This document shows, in pieces, positions 41,931-51,206 of a stretch of 64,000 nt of DNA; within the stretch, counting starts at the first letter, position 1, and every line of letters begins with the position of its first letter. Location: positions 21,136 through 85,135 of the forward strand of contig JAJRPG010000024.1 in NCBI GenBank assembly GCA_024280855.1. The letters are read 5' to 3'. A program made the translations under genes and the position numbers. Below the pieces are notes generated by a model. It ran no database searches and was not told where the DNA came from. It worked only from the letters and a program-made list of their open reading frames with translations. The stretch comes from Planctomycetota bacterium. GTDB lineage: Bacteria; Planctomycetota; Phycisphaerae; UBA1845.

Positions 41931-43979
41931 TTACGATTGACTTTTACTCGCTTCGATCAATTTCGCTGGGATGCCGCGAATTAATTCTCCCCCCGCAGGG
42001 ATGGTTATCGACGAATCGCCAATATCCTCCGACATTGGCTCTACCCGGCCGCCAAGATATTTGCCTAGAAAAGCTTCTGTCACAGCGTTAAATGACATGC
42101 TGTTTGGTGGACGTCTGAAGCCATGCCCTTCGTCGGGGTAAAGCACATACGTCACCGGAATGTTACGCTTATTCATTGCAGCTACAATCTGATCTGCCTC
42201 AGCTTGTTTCACGCGCGGGTCGTTAGCACCCTGGCCAATGAGTAGCGGCTTGCGGATTTTATCAACGTGCGTGATCGGCGAACGCTCAAGTAAAAACTTA
42301 CGGCCTTCTTCTGTGCGATAATCACCAACATTTTTCGTGAATAGTTCAATGATGGGTTTCCAATATGGCGGAATCGATTCCATAAGCGTTACGATGCTCG
42401 ATGGGCCTACGATGTCCACGCCGCAGGCAAATGTGTCAGGCGTGAAAGTTAAGCCAACAAGCGTCGCGTAACCGCCATAACTTCCGCCCATAATGCCGAC
42501 ACGATCTTTGTCTGCGATACCCTCTTTAATTGCCCAGGCGACAGCGTCGATGAGATCGTCGTGCATTTTCCCGGCCCATTCAAGTTTGGACGCATTGATG
42601 AAGTCTTTTCCGAAACCAGTGGAGCCGCGATAATTCACGCTAAGTACAGCATATCCACGATTAGCCAGCCATTGATGATACGGGTTATATCCCCAGCTAT
42701 CACGTGCCCAAGGGCCGCCATGCACAAATAGAACCATTGGCATCGCTTTGTCAGGCCGACCGTTGCCGTCATTGTCCGTGCCAACAGGCAACGTCAAAAA
42801 TGACACCAGATTCAGCCCATCCCGTGATTTAATCACGGTCGGATACATCTTGGCTAACTTAGCTTTTTCGAGCGCGGTGCGATTAGTAAAAAGAAACTTC
42901 GCCTTTTTCAAATCCCGATCGTACAAGTAATATCGCACAGGCCCTTGGTCTACGACATACGCGATGGTCCATTTTCGATCATCTTTGGTACGGCTAGTCA
43001 CATTAAATTCGCCATCGGTTACGGTCTTCAGGTATTTGAAGTCATCTTCGATAGATGGATCAAGCACCTGCCATCGTCGCCTCATGTAATTCGACTGGAC
43101 AGCCTGAATGATTTTTCGTGTCGGATGGCCAAACACGCCGGCTATATCAGCTTGATTATCCTTGGCAATAATGCGAGTTTGACCTGATTCCAGACCATAT
43201 GAAATCAAGGCGGCGGTGTTGCGATCTCGACTATCAATCATAAAGAGGTTTTTGCCGGATTCATCCAAGCCAATCGGATCGGTCGTCATTACATCTTCTT
43301 GGCCAATTTTCGTAAAAAGCGTCCAACTGTTTTCACCTGTCATGCGATGAATTTCACTACCACCGTCCGGGGTCATTTTGATACCGAAGTGAATTTTCAT
43401 GTCATCCTCAGTGAGGAATCCGGTGAACTCATCATTTTGTTGGACGAGTTTCATCTCTCCGGTGCGAATATTAACACGATGAATGTCGTGCCATTGCTTG
43501 TTTCTACCGTTGATTGCTACAAGAATCTCATCTGGGAAGTCCGGACTAACTTCCTGCACCCGCGCCTGAACACCGTCCATTGGCGTGAGGTCGATGGTCT
43601 TATGGGTAGTCAGATCCGTACTGTATACATGCCAATTCTCGTCCCCACCCTTGTCCTGAATGTAAAGAATGTTGCCAGAGTTATATGGCCAAAAGTAGCC
43701 TCGAATGCCTCGATTCGTATCCTTGGTGACAGGCTTGGCTTTAGACGGATCACTAGCAGGCCCTACCCAAACATTAAGTACGCCATCGACTGGGGCAAGA
43801 TAGCTAATCCGTTTTCCATCCCGACTAAGTTGCACGCTCGCTTTGTCGGGATTACCAAAGAATGCTTCCCGTGGAATAATCGGGGTGGCAAAATCCGCTT
43901 TCGCATCGACACTAAACCCCATCGTCATGACTCCCGCTAAAGCAACCGCCTTGGTCGCGCGCCTCATCGCTCTATTCAT
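41931..43979 (-). CDS. S9-family peptidase (prolyl oligopeptidase type)
   Basis: This 682-residue exported serine peptidase has a signal peptide (VALAGVMTMGFSVDAKA). Residues about 50-400 form a beta-propeller-like domain. The C-terminal alpha/beta hydrolase domain has the catalytic Ser in GGSYGGYA, an Asp in GANDPRVKQAEAD and His in DEGHGFRRPPN. It is like S9 peptidases with NYRGSTGFG and should cut short peptides next to Pro or another small residue in the envelope. GGAG lies eight bases before the ATG. Confidence 0.94.
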   Translation of the reverse strand: MNRAMRRATKAVALAGVMTMGFSVDAKADFATPIIPREAFFGNPDKASVQLSRDGKRISYLAPVDGVLNVWVGPASDPSKAKPVTKDTNRGIRGYFWPYNSGNILYIQDKGGDENWHVYSTDLTTHKTIDLTPMDGVQARVQEVSPDFPDEILVAINGRNKQWHDIHRVNIRTGEMKLVQQNDEFTGFLTEDDMKIHFGIKMTPDGGSEIHRMTGENSWTLFTKIGQEDVMTTDPIGLDESGKNLFMIDSRDRNTAALISYGLESGQTRIIAKDNQADIAGVFGHPTRKIIQAVQSNYMRRRWQVLDPSIEDDFKYLKTVTDGEFNVTSRTKDDRKWTIAYVVDQGPVRYYLYDRDLKKAKFLFTNRTALEKAKLAKMYPTVIKSRDGLNLVSFLTLPVGTDNDGNGRPDKAMPMVLFVHGGPWARDSWGYNPYHQWLANRGYAVLSVNYRGSTGFGKDFINASKLEWAGKMHDDLIDAVAWAIKEGIADKDRVGIMGGSYGGYATLVGLTFTPDTFACGVDIVGPSSIVTLMESIPPYWKPIIELFTKNVGDYRTEEGRKFLLERSPITHVDKIRKPLLIGQGANDPRVKQAEADQIVAAMNKRNIPVTYVLYPDEGHGFRRPPNSMSFNAVTEAFLGKYLGGRVEPMSEDIGDSSITIPAGGELIRGIPAKLIEASKSQS

Positions 43980-44196
43980 CTCAAAATCTCCATCATAATT
44001 TAGTGGCCAGCCGTTTTAATTTCACCGCGACGCATCAAAACTGGCATCGTTCCTACTTTATCTACAGCCCGGAGTGTACCAAATCCGTCACGCCGCGCCT
44101 TCCTGATAGACGTATTGCAACAAGAATGGACAATATTTTGCGTTATTGAAAATTGGCTACGAATAGGCAAGAAGGAATCGCACTTTCGGGACATTC

Positions 44197-47067
44197 TTAT
44201 TTATCGGTTTGAGGCGTAGTTGAATCGCCCGACTGCGATTTGGCCTTGGCAAGCTCATCTCTGTTTTCTTTCTCGCCGTACCATTTATCAACCATTTTTC
44301 GCAGGCCATCGAATTGGATAGGCTTAGTGATGTAATCATCCATCCCCGCGTCCAGACAACGCTGCCGATCACCGATCATGGCATGCGCGGTCATCGCAAC
44401 AATGGGGAGGCTCTTGTATTTATTCATAGCGCGAATCGCCTTGGTGGCCTCGTAGCCATCCATGCGCGGCATTTGAACGTCCATAAACACAATGTCGAAT
44501 GAATTTTTCTCAATGATTTCGATCGCATGGACGCCATCATCGGCTAGCATCACATCGCAACCGCATTTCTCGAATAGTCGCTTGGCTACTTTCTGATTAA
44601 CCACATTGTCTTCTACGACGAGAATTCGCACTGTGAATTGTCTTCTATCAATGGGGACCTGGCTTAGCTCCTGCACCTTTTTGGCATCCACATTGCCAGC
44701 AGTACTCAACACACGAATGAGTGTTTCTTTCAACACGCTCTGCTTGAGCGGCTTAGTCAGACAAGCGGTACACGAAAGTTCCCGGTTTTGAGCCATCTCT
44801 CCGCGTGTGCCTAAAGAGCTAGCCAGAACTACAGGCGGCTGTCCATATGATTCATCGTCATGAATAATTTGAGCGACCTGAATGCCATCCATATTGGGCA
44901 TCTGCACATCGAGTAATACAAGATCGAATGCACGGCCCGCCTCCACAGAAATGCGCATGAGCTTTAATGCCTCACTTCCACTCTCTGCGGTCGTCACATG
45001 ACAACCCCAAGATTCTAACGTGGCTTTGAGCATCGTCAGGTTGGTGATATTGTCGTCTACGATTAGTATTCGACGTTCACATATTTGCGCAGTGCATGAA
45101 ATTGAATCCACATCAATCGACGTGCCAAATTCAAACGACGCGCTGAAGAAAAAGACGCAGCCGTCACCATAATCACTTTCAATCCAAATCTCGCCGTCCA
45201 TCAAATCAACAATTTGTTTGGAGATAGATAAGCCCAGGCCTGTGCCACCATATTTACGCGTTGTCGCACCATCCACCTGAGTGAAACTGTCGAAAATGGC
45301 GGCTTGCCTGTCTTTTGGAATACCGACACCTGTATCAGAAACGGAAATCAAAAGCGTTGCGCTTTTATCATCTTTACTGGTAAGCTGCACAGATACGACG
45401 ACTTCACCTTCATCCGTAAATTTGATGGCGTTACCGGCCAGGTTTACCAACACCTGCCGAATCCGGTTTGGGTCGCCTATAAGCCATGCCGGGACATCGC
45501 TACGTACATGGCATATTAACTCTAATCCTTTTTGTGCTGCGGTTTGGGAAATAACGTCTGCCACGTTTTCAACGACGTTGACCATATTGAAGTCGATCAT
45601 CTCAAGCTCAAGCTTACCGGCTTCAATTTTTGAAAAGTCCAGAATGTCGTTGAGTAGGCTAAGCAATGAATTCGAACAGGCGAGTACCGTGCTGATATAT
45701 TCGTGCTGCTCGTCATTGAGCTTTGTACCTAGCGCTAACTCGCTCATACCAATAATGCCGTTCATGGGCGTACGAATCTCGTGACTCATGTTAGCCAGGA
45801 ATTCGCTTTTAGCGCAATTTGCGGCTTCTGAATCAATCGTGGCTTTTGCTAATGCTGTATTTGTTTCTTCCAGTTTGGCGGCATAATCATGAAGCTCTTT
45901 TTCAGCTATTTTTTGTTCGCTAATATCACGAATCATAGCCGTGAAAACGTGACTGTCCCCAAGCCATACTTCGCTTACATGCAATTCCATGGCAAACGTA
46001 GATTTGTTCTTACGAAGCCCTACGACTTCACGCCTAATGCCAACAATATGCTTAATACCGGTTTCAATATAATTTCGCAAATAGCTGGCATGTTCTTCCG
46101 TGTAAGGCGAAGGCATGAGTATATCTACTTTTTGCCCAGCTAAATCTTCTACTTTATATCCAAAAATCCTGGCAGCTTCATTGTTGATTGTTTCAATGAT
46201 ACCGATTTCGTTGATCGCAATAATTCCTTCGGCTGCATTATCCAATATCGCGCTAAAGCGTGATGCGAAGTTGCGATTTTGGGTGCTGACTTCTTCAGCA
46301 TTCAATCTGGCGTGCTCCAGATCTTGCACGAAGGCAGTAATACAAGATGTCAGTTCACTAATCTCTGCGGGCGCAGCCATTTTCGAAATAGACTGCAACT
46401 TGGCTAACTCGCCTTTTTTGGCTCCAGCACTCAGTTCACGAATTGGACGCACCATAGACACAGCACTCCATCGCCAGGTGAAGCCAATTACGAGCAGGTA
46501 CGCTGCGCTAAATATCCACGTCATCAACGTTAGTTCATGTCGCTTAATCTCAACTAATTCTCGAGATATACCAGCATGGGCCGTTAGGCTCTCATCAAGT
46601 TCGCGCATGGAAGCAATCAAAAGTAACGACTTATCATCGAGCTGCATCGCTAATTGAGAGAGTTCGGCATTTCGATCAGAGCCTTCCGCCATCGCGCCTC
46701 GACCTACTATTTCAGCGATAGCCTCTATGTTTTTCGGTAGGCTCGCAAACAATTGAGCGGCATAATTATCTGGTAAGCTTTTCTGCAAATCACCCAATAG
46801 CGAATTCACAATCTCGGCCTGCTGGAACGCACTATCAGCCATGTACGATTCGCCAGAGATAACGACAAGATCACAAACCATTAGCCATTGCTGCACCTGT
46901 GATTCGAGATGCGCCATATCGCGCATAGCTATAGAATTTTCACTGGCCTCTCGCGTTTGAGAATCCAGCTTAGCATATGCCTGCGCGAGTAATGCCGCCA
47001 GGGCTAATCCGCCCAAAGAGCATACGAGAACAACGATCGCAATATGATGGCCAATGCGCAAACGCAT
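44197..47067 (-). CDS. Hybrid sensor histidine kinase with PAS and two receiver domains
   Basis: This 956-residue membrane protein has two transmembrane segments (about residues 5-28 and 180-200) flanking a periplasmic domain, then a linker, a PAS domain ([16 protein letters not shown]), HisKA with the phosphoacceptor His in SHEIRTP (about residue 426), and HATPase_c ([26 protein letters not shown]). Two receiver domains follow, with acceptor Asp in [11 protein letters not shown] (about 718) and [11 protein letters not shown] (about 862). No Hpt domain is attached, so phosphotransfer must go elsewhere. It is the last gene of an operon with a barrel protein and a periplasmic protein, eight bases after the latter's stop. 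Confidence 0.93.
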   Translation of the reverse strand: MRLRIGHHIAIVVLVCSLGGLALAALLAQAYAKLDSQTREASENSIAMRDMAHLESQVQQWLMVCDLVVISGESYMADSAFQQAEIVNSLLGDLQKSLPDNYAAQLFASLPKNIEAIAEIVGRGAMAEGSDRNAELSQLAMQLDDKSLLLIASMRELDESLTAHAGISRELVEIKRHELTLMTWIFSAAYLLVIGFTWRWSAVSMVRPIRELSAGAKKGELAKLQSISKMAAPAEISELTSCITAFVQDLEHARLNAEEVSTQNRNFASRFSAILDNAAEGIIAINEIGIIETINNEAARIFGYKVEDLAGQKVDILMPSPYTEEHASYLRNYIETGIKHIVGIRREVVGLRKNKSTFAMELHVSEVWLGDSHVFTAMIRDISEQKIAEKELHDYAAKLEETNTALAKATIDSEAANCAKSEFLANMSHEIRTPMNGIIGMSELALGTKLNDEQHEYISTVLACSNSLLSLLNDILDFSKIEAGKLELEMIDFNMVNVVENVADVISQTAAQKGLELICHVRSDVPAWLIGDPNRIRQVLVNLAGNAIKFTDEGEVVVSVQLTSKDDKSATLLISVSDTGVGIPKDRQAAIFDSFTQVDGATTRKYGGTGLGLSISKQIVDLMDGEIWIESDYGDGCVFFFSASFEFGTSIDVDSISCTAQICERRILIVDDNITNLTMLKATLESWGCHVTTAESGSEALKLMRISVEAGRAFDLVLLDVQMPNMDGIQVAQIIHDDESYGQPPVVLASSLGTRGEMAQNRELSCTACLTKPLKQSVLKETLIRVLSTAGNVDAKKVQELSQVPIDRRQFTVRILVVEDNVVNQKVAKRLFEKCGCDVMLADDGVHAIEIIEKNSFDIVFMDVQMPRMDGYEATKAIRAMNKYKSLPIVAMTAHAMIGDRQRCLDAGMDDYITKPIQFDGLRKMVDKWYGEKENRDELAKAKSQSGDSTTPQTDK

Positions 47068-47075
47068 ACTACACC

Positions 47076-48098
47076 CTACTTAAGCAAACTCTGACAAACT
47101 ACCTGCACTTCGGCAGCGGCCATTTCGACAACAGTTGCACATCCGGACTCTTCTTTAATATGCCTGCCCGCAAGTGCTTCTAACTCTCGCTTGGTCTGAA
47201 GATCAATCCGCGAATTTGTAGACTCTACTTTTACTATGGCGGCGTTGGCATCCAAAACCCACCACAACATGTCATGGTAATCGCCAGCCTTCAAATCTGT
47301 TTTCACACAAAAACCTAACGTCTTCTTTTCACCATTGGTCAAACGCACAATCTGAACAGTTTCTCGAATGATCGACGATTTTTTAGAACCTATCCTTTTG
47401 GTGACTTTTTCGATCACATTGGGCGTATACACATGATCCACTAGAACTATATTGTCCACCTCTGGAAACGAATTCTTGCTTCTGGCTAATAGGCTGATAG
47501 TGCGCAAGTCTTCGGTCCAAACAACCTCTGTTACGACCATCGTTTTTAATGCCGATCGAATAACAACATTCGACAAATCATCTGTTTTTTTTGATATTTT
47601 AAAACTGGCCAACTTTGCATTTTTTGATTTGCCTCTAAACAAATCCTTTAATTCTGAAAAGTCCGCGCCTTTGATACGGGCACGAAACATGGCAGATTCG
47701 AGCGTTTTACGTTTAGGGTCTCGACATCGCTGAAATCGAAAATCCTTAACTCGCAGGTCAGTGTCAAATGCCCAGGCTATTTCCACCATCCCCCACTTGC
47801 TAGCCTCTGACCTAACATGAACAACACCCAACGGCGTATCCCCTTTGACTGGAACATATAACGTGTGCCTGCCTAGTTCGTTAAAATGAAGGTCGAAAGG
47901 CAATCGCTTTTTAACCATCTCGCGTGCCTCGTCGCCAACCGTTTTCACGATTGAACGGTAAGACGTCGCCTCCGGGAACATAACATAAATATGCTTTACC
48001 GGATCACGCAGCGCACAATAGGTTTGCGCATCCACGGTCGTAGGCACAGCTATACATGATATTGCGGCAAAGCTAATGACGAATCTTTTCATAATCAT
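47076..48098 (-). CDS. Periplasmic protein with two related domains, possibly FMN-binding-like
   Basis: This 340-residue protein has a signal peptide (SCIAVPTTVDA) followed by CALRDPVKHIYVMF. Two segments look alike: GDTPLGVVHVRSEASKWGMV with VEIAWAFDTDLRVKDF in the first half, and KTLGFCVKTDLKAGDY with MLWWVLDANAAIVKV in the second. The pattern (G..LG..V, then a hydrophobic strand and a charged turn) recalls a duplicated FMN-binding domain, but the usual flavinylation motif is not seen, so the assignment is tentative. It lies between the outer-membrane barrel and the kinase in one operon and may sense or relay a signal for them. Confidence 0.55.
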   Translation of the reverse strand: MIMKRFVISFAAISCIAVPTTVDAQTYCALRDPVKHIYVMFPEATSYRSIVKTVGDEAREMVKKRLPFDLHFNELGRHTLYVPVKGDTPLGVVHVRSEASKWGMVEIAWAFDTDLRVKDFRFQRCRDPKRKTLESAMFRARIKGADFSELKDLFRGKSKNAKLASFKISKKTDDLSNVVIRSALKTMVVTEVVWTEDLRTISLLARSKNSFPEVDNIVLVDHVYTPNVIEKVTKRIGSKKSSIIRETVQIVRLTNGEKKTLGFCVKTDLKAGDYHDMLWWVLDANAAIVKVESTNSRIDLQTKRELEALAGRHIKEESGCATVVEMAAAEVQVVCQSLLK

Positions 48099-48125
48099 AA
48101 ATATACAACCCCTGTCTGTAATACA

Positions 48126-49439
48126 TTAAAATCGGTATCGTGTCTGAAACATGATGATGCTGTTATCAGGCCCATCAAATAACGTTTCAACTTGTTGCGT
48201 ATACTGAAAGCTATATGACCAGTGCGTGTTTGGCCTATAGCGAATCCCCCAAATACTTTGCACTTCGCTATCCCATCCACCTCGATAAAAACGCTGCGCA
48301 AAAACGTTCGCTTGGGTATAGGCAAACCAGGTTTCGTCTCGATTATTCCAATTCAGTTCAGCTAGCCCATTGAATACATCCTGGTTGTAGTCCCGGCCAT
48401 AAGAAGCTTCAGCCAGTACGCCGATGGTCCCACGATACCATTGAATATCAATTCCAAATCTAGTACGTCGAATGACATCGTCCCGCCCCCGACCGTGCGC
48501 CGTACTTGTCACCCCGCGCGCCATCTCCCTGGCCGTTGATGGCCTCAAACCAGCTCGCCAAGCTCCCACAGAAGCAGGACTCCAAACCCGGCCATGAAAC
48601 GCCGACAAACCAATGATTAAGTTCTTATCATTTGGCGTCCCTATTCGACCTGCTACCGCATACGGTTGGCCGCGATGATCAATTTCATTTCCTGTGCCAC
48701 GGGTCAGAGAGACTTCGTAATTGAAATATGGTAACGTACCGTTGATAGAAATTCCCCAGTCCGCTTTGAGCCCTAAGTTTCGACCAGGAATGAATTGATG
48801 CATTGTCCCATTGGTATCGATCGGATATTCAAGGCCAAAAGGAATCTCAAAGTGGCCCACGCGAATATTGAATTTTCCTTGAGCTAATCGCGTATAGTTG
48901 AAATCAAAAAATCGAAAGACATGCTCCCAATCGTCTTCACCCTCAAAATATGGGGGACGACTACCTACATTATCTAAACGGGTCAGATACGGCTGCAACC
49001 GAAGCGTACCCCAACCGCCTTCCTTATCAGAGAACACTTTGTGATAATCTATTCCAACGACATGCTGCGTGCTGACTTTACCCGCTTGTTTTGAAAATAT
49101 AACACGGGAGCTGATGTCTAAAGTGAAGCGAACATTATCATCGCCATCTTTTTCAATCGGCAGTTTGGTATCGTAATTGTCAAAGGCTAAGTCCCCACCC
49201 GCATCGTCATTATCCTGGCCAAGACTATCCAGCGAGATGGAATGTTCAGACGTTGTCTGTTCGGAAGTTGTCAGTTCAGGTTTCGTGACTTCATTACCAC
49301 CTGAATCTACAGGCGCAGGTTCCTGACCTACCGCCATACTGACCGTAGCAATTCCTGCCATCAAGACGAGTGCGACGCTTCGCACTGCGCCGACACTTCG
49401 CCAGCACCGTAGCCTTATGCTGGGTGTTAAGGGCATCAT
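48126..49439 (-). CDS. Outer-membrane beta-barrel porin-like protein
   Basis: This 437-residue protein (start at the ATG at 49439 or the next codon, behind AAGGA) has a signal peptide ending ATVSMAVGQ. The rest is made of alternating strands with aromatic girdles (FDFNYTRLAQGKFNIRVGHFEIPFG, split here by motif: FDFNYTRL and GHFEIPFG). It ends in FQTRYRF, a terminal Phe as required for outer-membrane insertion. It resembles phosphate-selective porin (OprO/OprP)-like barrels; the substrate is unknown. It is the first gene of the three-gene operon. Confidence 0.82.
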   Translation of the reverse strand: MMPLTPSIRLRCWRSVGAVRSVALVLMAGIATVSMAVGQEPAPVDSGGNEVTKPELTTSEQTTSEHSISLDSLGQDNDDAGGDLAFDNYDTKLPIEKDGDDNVRFTLDISSRVIFSKQAGKVSTQHVVGIDYHKVFSDKEGGWGTLRLQPYLTRLDNVGSRPPYFEGEDDWEHVFRFFDFNYTRLAQGKFNIRVGHFEIPFGLEYPIDTNGTMHQFIPGRNLGLKADWGISINGTLPYFNYEVSLTRGTGNEIDHRGQPYAVAGRIGTPNDKNLIIGLSAFHGRVWSPASVGAWRAGLRPSTAREMARGVTSTAHGRGRDDVIRRTRFGIDIQWYRGTIGVLAEASYGRDYNQDVFNGLAELNWNNRDETWFAYTQANVFAQRFYRGGWDSEVQSIWGIRYRPNTHWSYSFQYTQQVETLFDGPDNSIIMFQTRYRF

Positions 49440-49775
49440 TATCCTTGTTTGACTTATCACGGGATAAGAAGCAGCCAGTCGCTTAGGCCAAGACATTTGA
49501 CGTAAGACGGCACGGCCCTCCTGACGCAGCGGCCCGTTGGCGTGCGAACGATAACCACTTATGAGAGAAATTTACCCAATAAAGCATCTGCGCACGCTCA
49601 GAAACACACTATTAAACTCCTAATGTATCTCGGATATATCGATTAAGGAATCTACTACCCAGTAGTCAAGCTTGTGCAGCTAGAGATTGCGTGCGTATTA
49701 TCGGGCAAAGATTTGAATATGCTGGCTTACATATTCCGACCTGTGGAGGCATATTCATACATCGCGTTCAGCGAC
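49440..49775. other. Intergenic region upstream of the barrel operon
   Basis: This 336-base gap holds the second copy of the two-block element (49645-49692). No gene is seen. Confidence 0.4.
49645..49692 (+). promoter_or_regulatory. Two-block intergenic element, copy 2
   Basis: AAGGAATCT, CTACT-ACCC-AGTAG (hairpin), then TAGAGATTGCGT after a 16-base insert, matching 17036-17073 in block order. On the minus strand it lies about 205 bases upstream of the barrel gene start. Confidence 0.4.
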
Positions 49776-50402
49776 TTATTTATCCGCTTTGCCTGCCAGT
49801 CGCTGAACGTCGTCACCACGAACCGTAACCAATAGCCAAATGAATACGGGAACAACAAACTGGGGAACGGTAGATACGGACACAACCCAGGTTACAAAGC
49901 TGATGGGCTTAGTCAGCCACGCACCAGCGGCATACATGCCAAGCGGTGGCGGACCACAATAGGCATTGAGGACCATGAAAAATAAGGCAAGCGATATCCA
50001 CGCGCTCACTAAAAAAGAGCCTAAAATTGTAGCGATAATCCGCCGCTTCCATGGCACAGGCGTCGCTAGAATTAGCGACAAGGTCATAGCCATCGGCAAA
50101 TAGGCTATAGACAATGAACTCATCGCTTGTTGCCCCAAGCCTCGCGTCTCTTTGTTAAGTACCGCTAGTGAAGTATCAAACCGACCGACTCGGTCCTCCA
50201 TTGGATTCAGCAGTACTACCCAACGGCTGCCAGTAGCCTGTATGGCTTTTCGGATAACGACAGAACCAATCGTCTGAAATTTTTCAGGATACCAATCGCT
50301 CACTCCCACCCAGAGGGCGAGAAATAATGCATACACCACGACTAGCTTTATGAAAAAGCTAACCAGGATCCGGCGCAGGTCTTTCGAGGATTTCTTGTTC
50401 AC
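49776..50402 (-). CDS. Exosortase H-associated membrane protein
   Basis: This is a 208-residue integral membrane protein. The GTG at 50402 is the likeliest start and overlaps the exosortase reading frame by 44 bases; an ATG further upstream (50477) overlaps still more. About four transmembrane segments are visible (FFIKLVVVYALFLALWVGV, IATILGSFLVSAWISLALFFM, FVTWVVSVSTV and VFIWLLVTV regions). Genes of this type sit next to exosortase H genes in other genomes, as I recall. The pairing here fits, though the sequence itself has no motif I can assign. Confidence 0.65.
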   Translation of the reverse strand: MNKKSSKDLRRILVSFFIKLVVVYALFLALWVGVSDWYPEKFQTIGSVVIRKAIQATGSRWVVLLNPMEDRVGRFDTSLAVLNKETRGLGQQAMSSLSIAYLPMAMTLSLILATPVPWKRRIIATILGSFLVSAWISLALFFMVLNAYCGPPPLGMYAAGAWLTKPISFVTWVVSVSTVPQFVVPVFIWLLVTVRGDDVQRLAGKADK

Positions 50403-50985
50403 GAGTTGCCCACATAGCCCAATAAATCCAAAATGCAATGGCAAGAAAAACGAACAGCGCCTGCCAGACATCAACATGCATCACATCAAACGCCCTTGGA
50501 TAAAACGCGCCGATGTAAAAAAGCGAGACGATGCGAAAAATGTTTAGCACCATTAAACATATAGTGCCGATCAACATCCCAGGCAACTTTGAGAGAAAGC
50601 TTGCAGGAAACGCTAGTACGCCTGCGCAAAAGAGCGCTGAAGGCTCAACCGCATCACAGCCCCGCTCGATGGACAATGCATAACGACCAGGCACGCTGAT
50701 GCTTTTCCCCACGATGTTGACGGTCTCTTCAAAAATATCGATCACGCTGCCGGAAGCTGAGGCGTTCCATTCCAAATACCAGTTAAGTGCCGATTCACTT
50801 ACCCAAGCTGTCGTATAGGCAAGCTCAAATAAGCCCATGAACGCACCGAAAAAAAGCACGAAACGAAATACCGGCTTTTTACCCTCATACCATCGCCGAC
50901 GACGTCTACGACGGACCGCAGGAGTGCTAGCTGACTCGCCTGGAGGTCGTTTCGACTTCATTTTATTGCTTGACGCTCGGCCCAT
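50359..50985 (-). CDS. Exosortase H-like transpeptidase
   Basis: This 208-residue membrane protein (ATG at 50985; a GTG one codon upstream is possible) begins with a basic Arg-rich tail, then has several transmembrane segments. The catalytic residues expected of the exosortase/archaeosortase fold are in order: Cys in ERGCDAVEPSAL (about residue 110), Arg in NIFRIVSLFYIG (about 151) and His in DVMHVDVWQALF (about 170). The FYIG and VWQAL blocks match the exosortase H subfamily. It should cut and process proteins that carry a C-terminal sorting signal. No such substrate is obvious in this window. Confidence 0.82.
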   Translation of the reverse strand: MGRASSNKMKSKRPPGESASTPAVRRRRRRRWYEGKKPVFRFVLFFGAFMGLFELAYTTAWVSESALNWYLEWNASASGSVIDIFEETVNIVGKSISVPGRYALSIERGCDAVEPSALFCAGVLAFPASFLSKLPGMLIGTICLMVLNIFRIVSLFYIGAFYPRAFDVMHVDVWQALFVFLAIAFWIYWAMWATREQEILERPAPDPG

Positions 50986-51206
50986 CACTTGTTCCCAGCC
51001 ATGGCATTAACCGTAGCAAAATTACACGCATCCTTATCATCATCGTATACTATCTTTGCGGACGTTGAAACCCTCATCCCAGAGGCCTTTAGCTGCAGCA
51101 TTCGGAGCTACATGGCCCATGACGGAGCTCTGGTTTGTCGATATTATATTCAAGTATGCTGAACTATTGATGTAATCAGTGCAACCTAAACAGTTGAGCG
51201 GAATCA

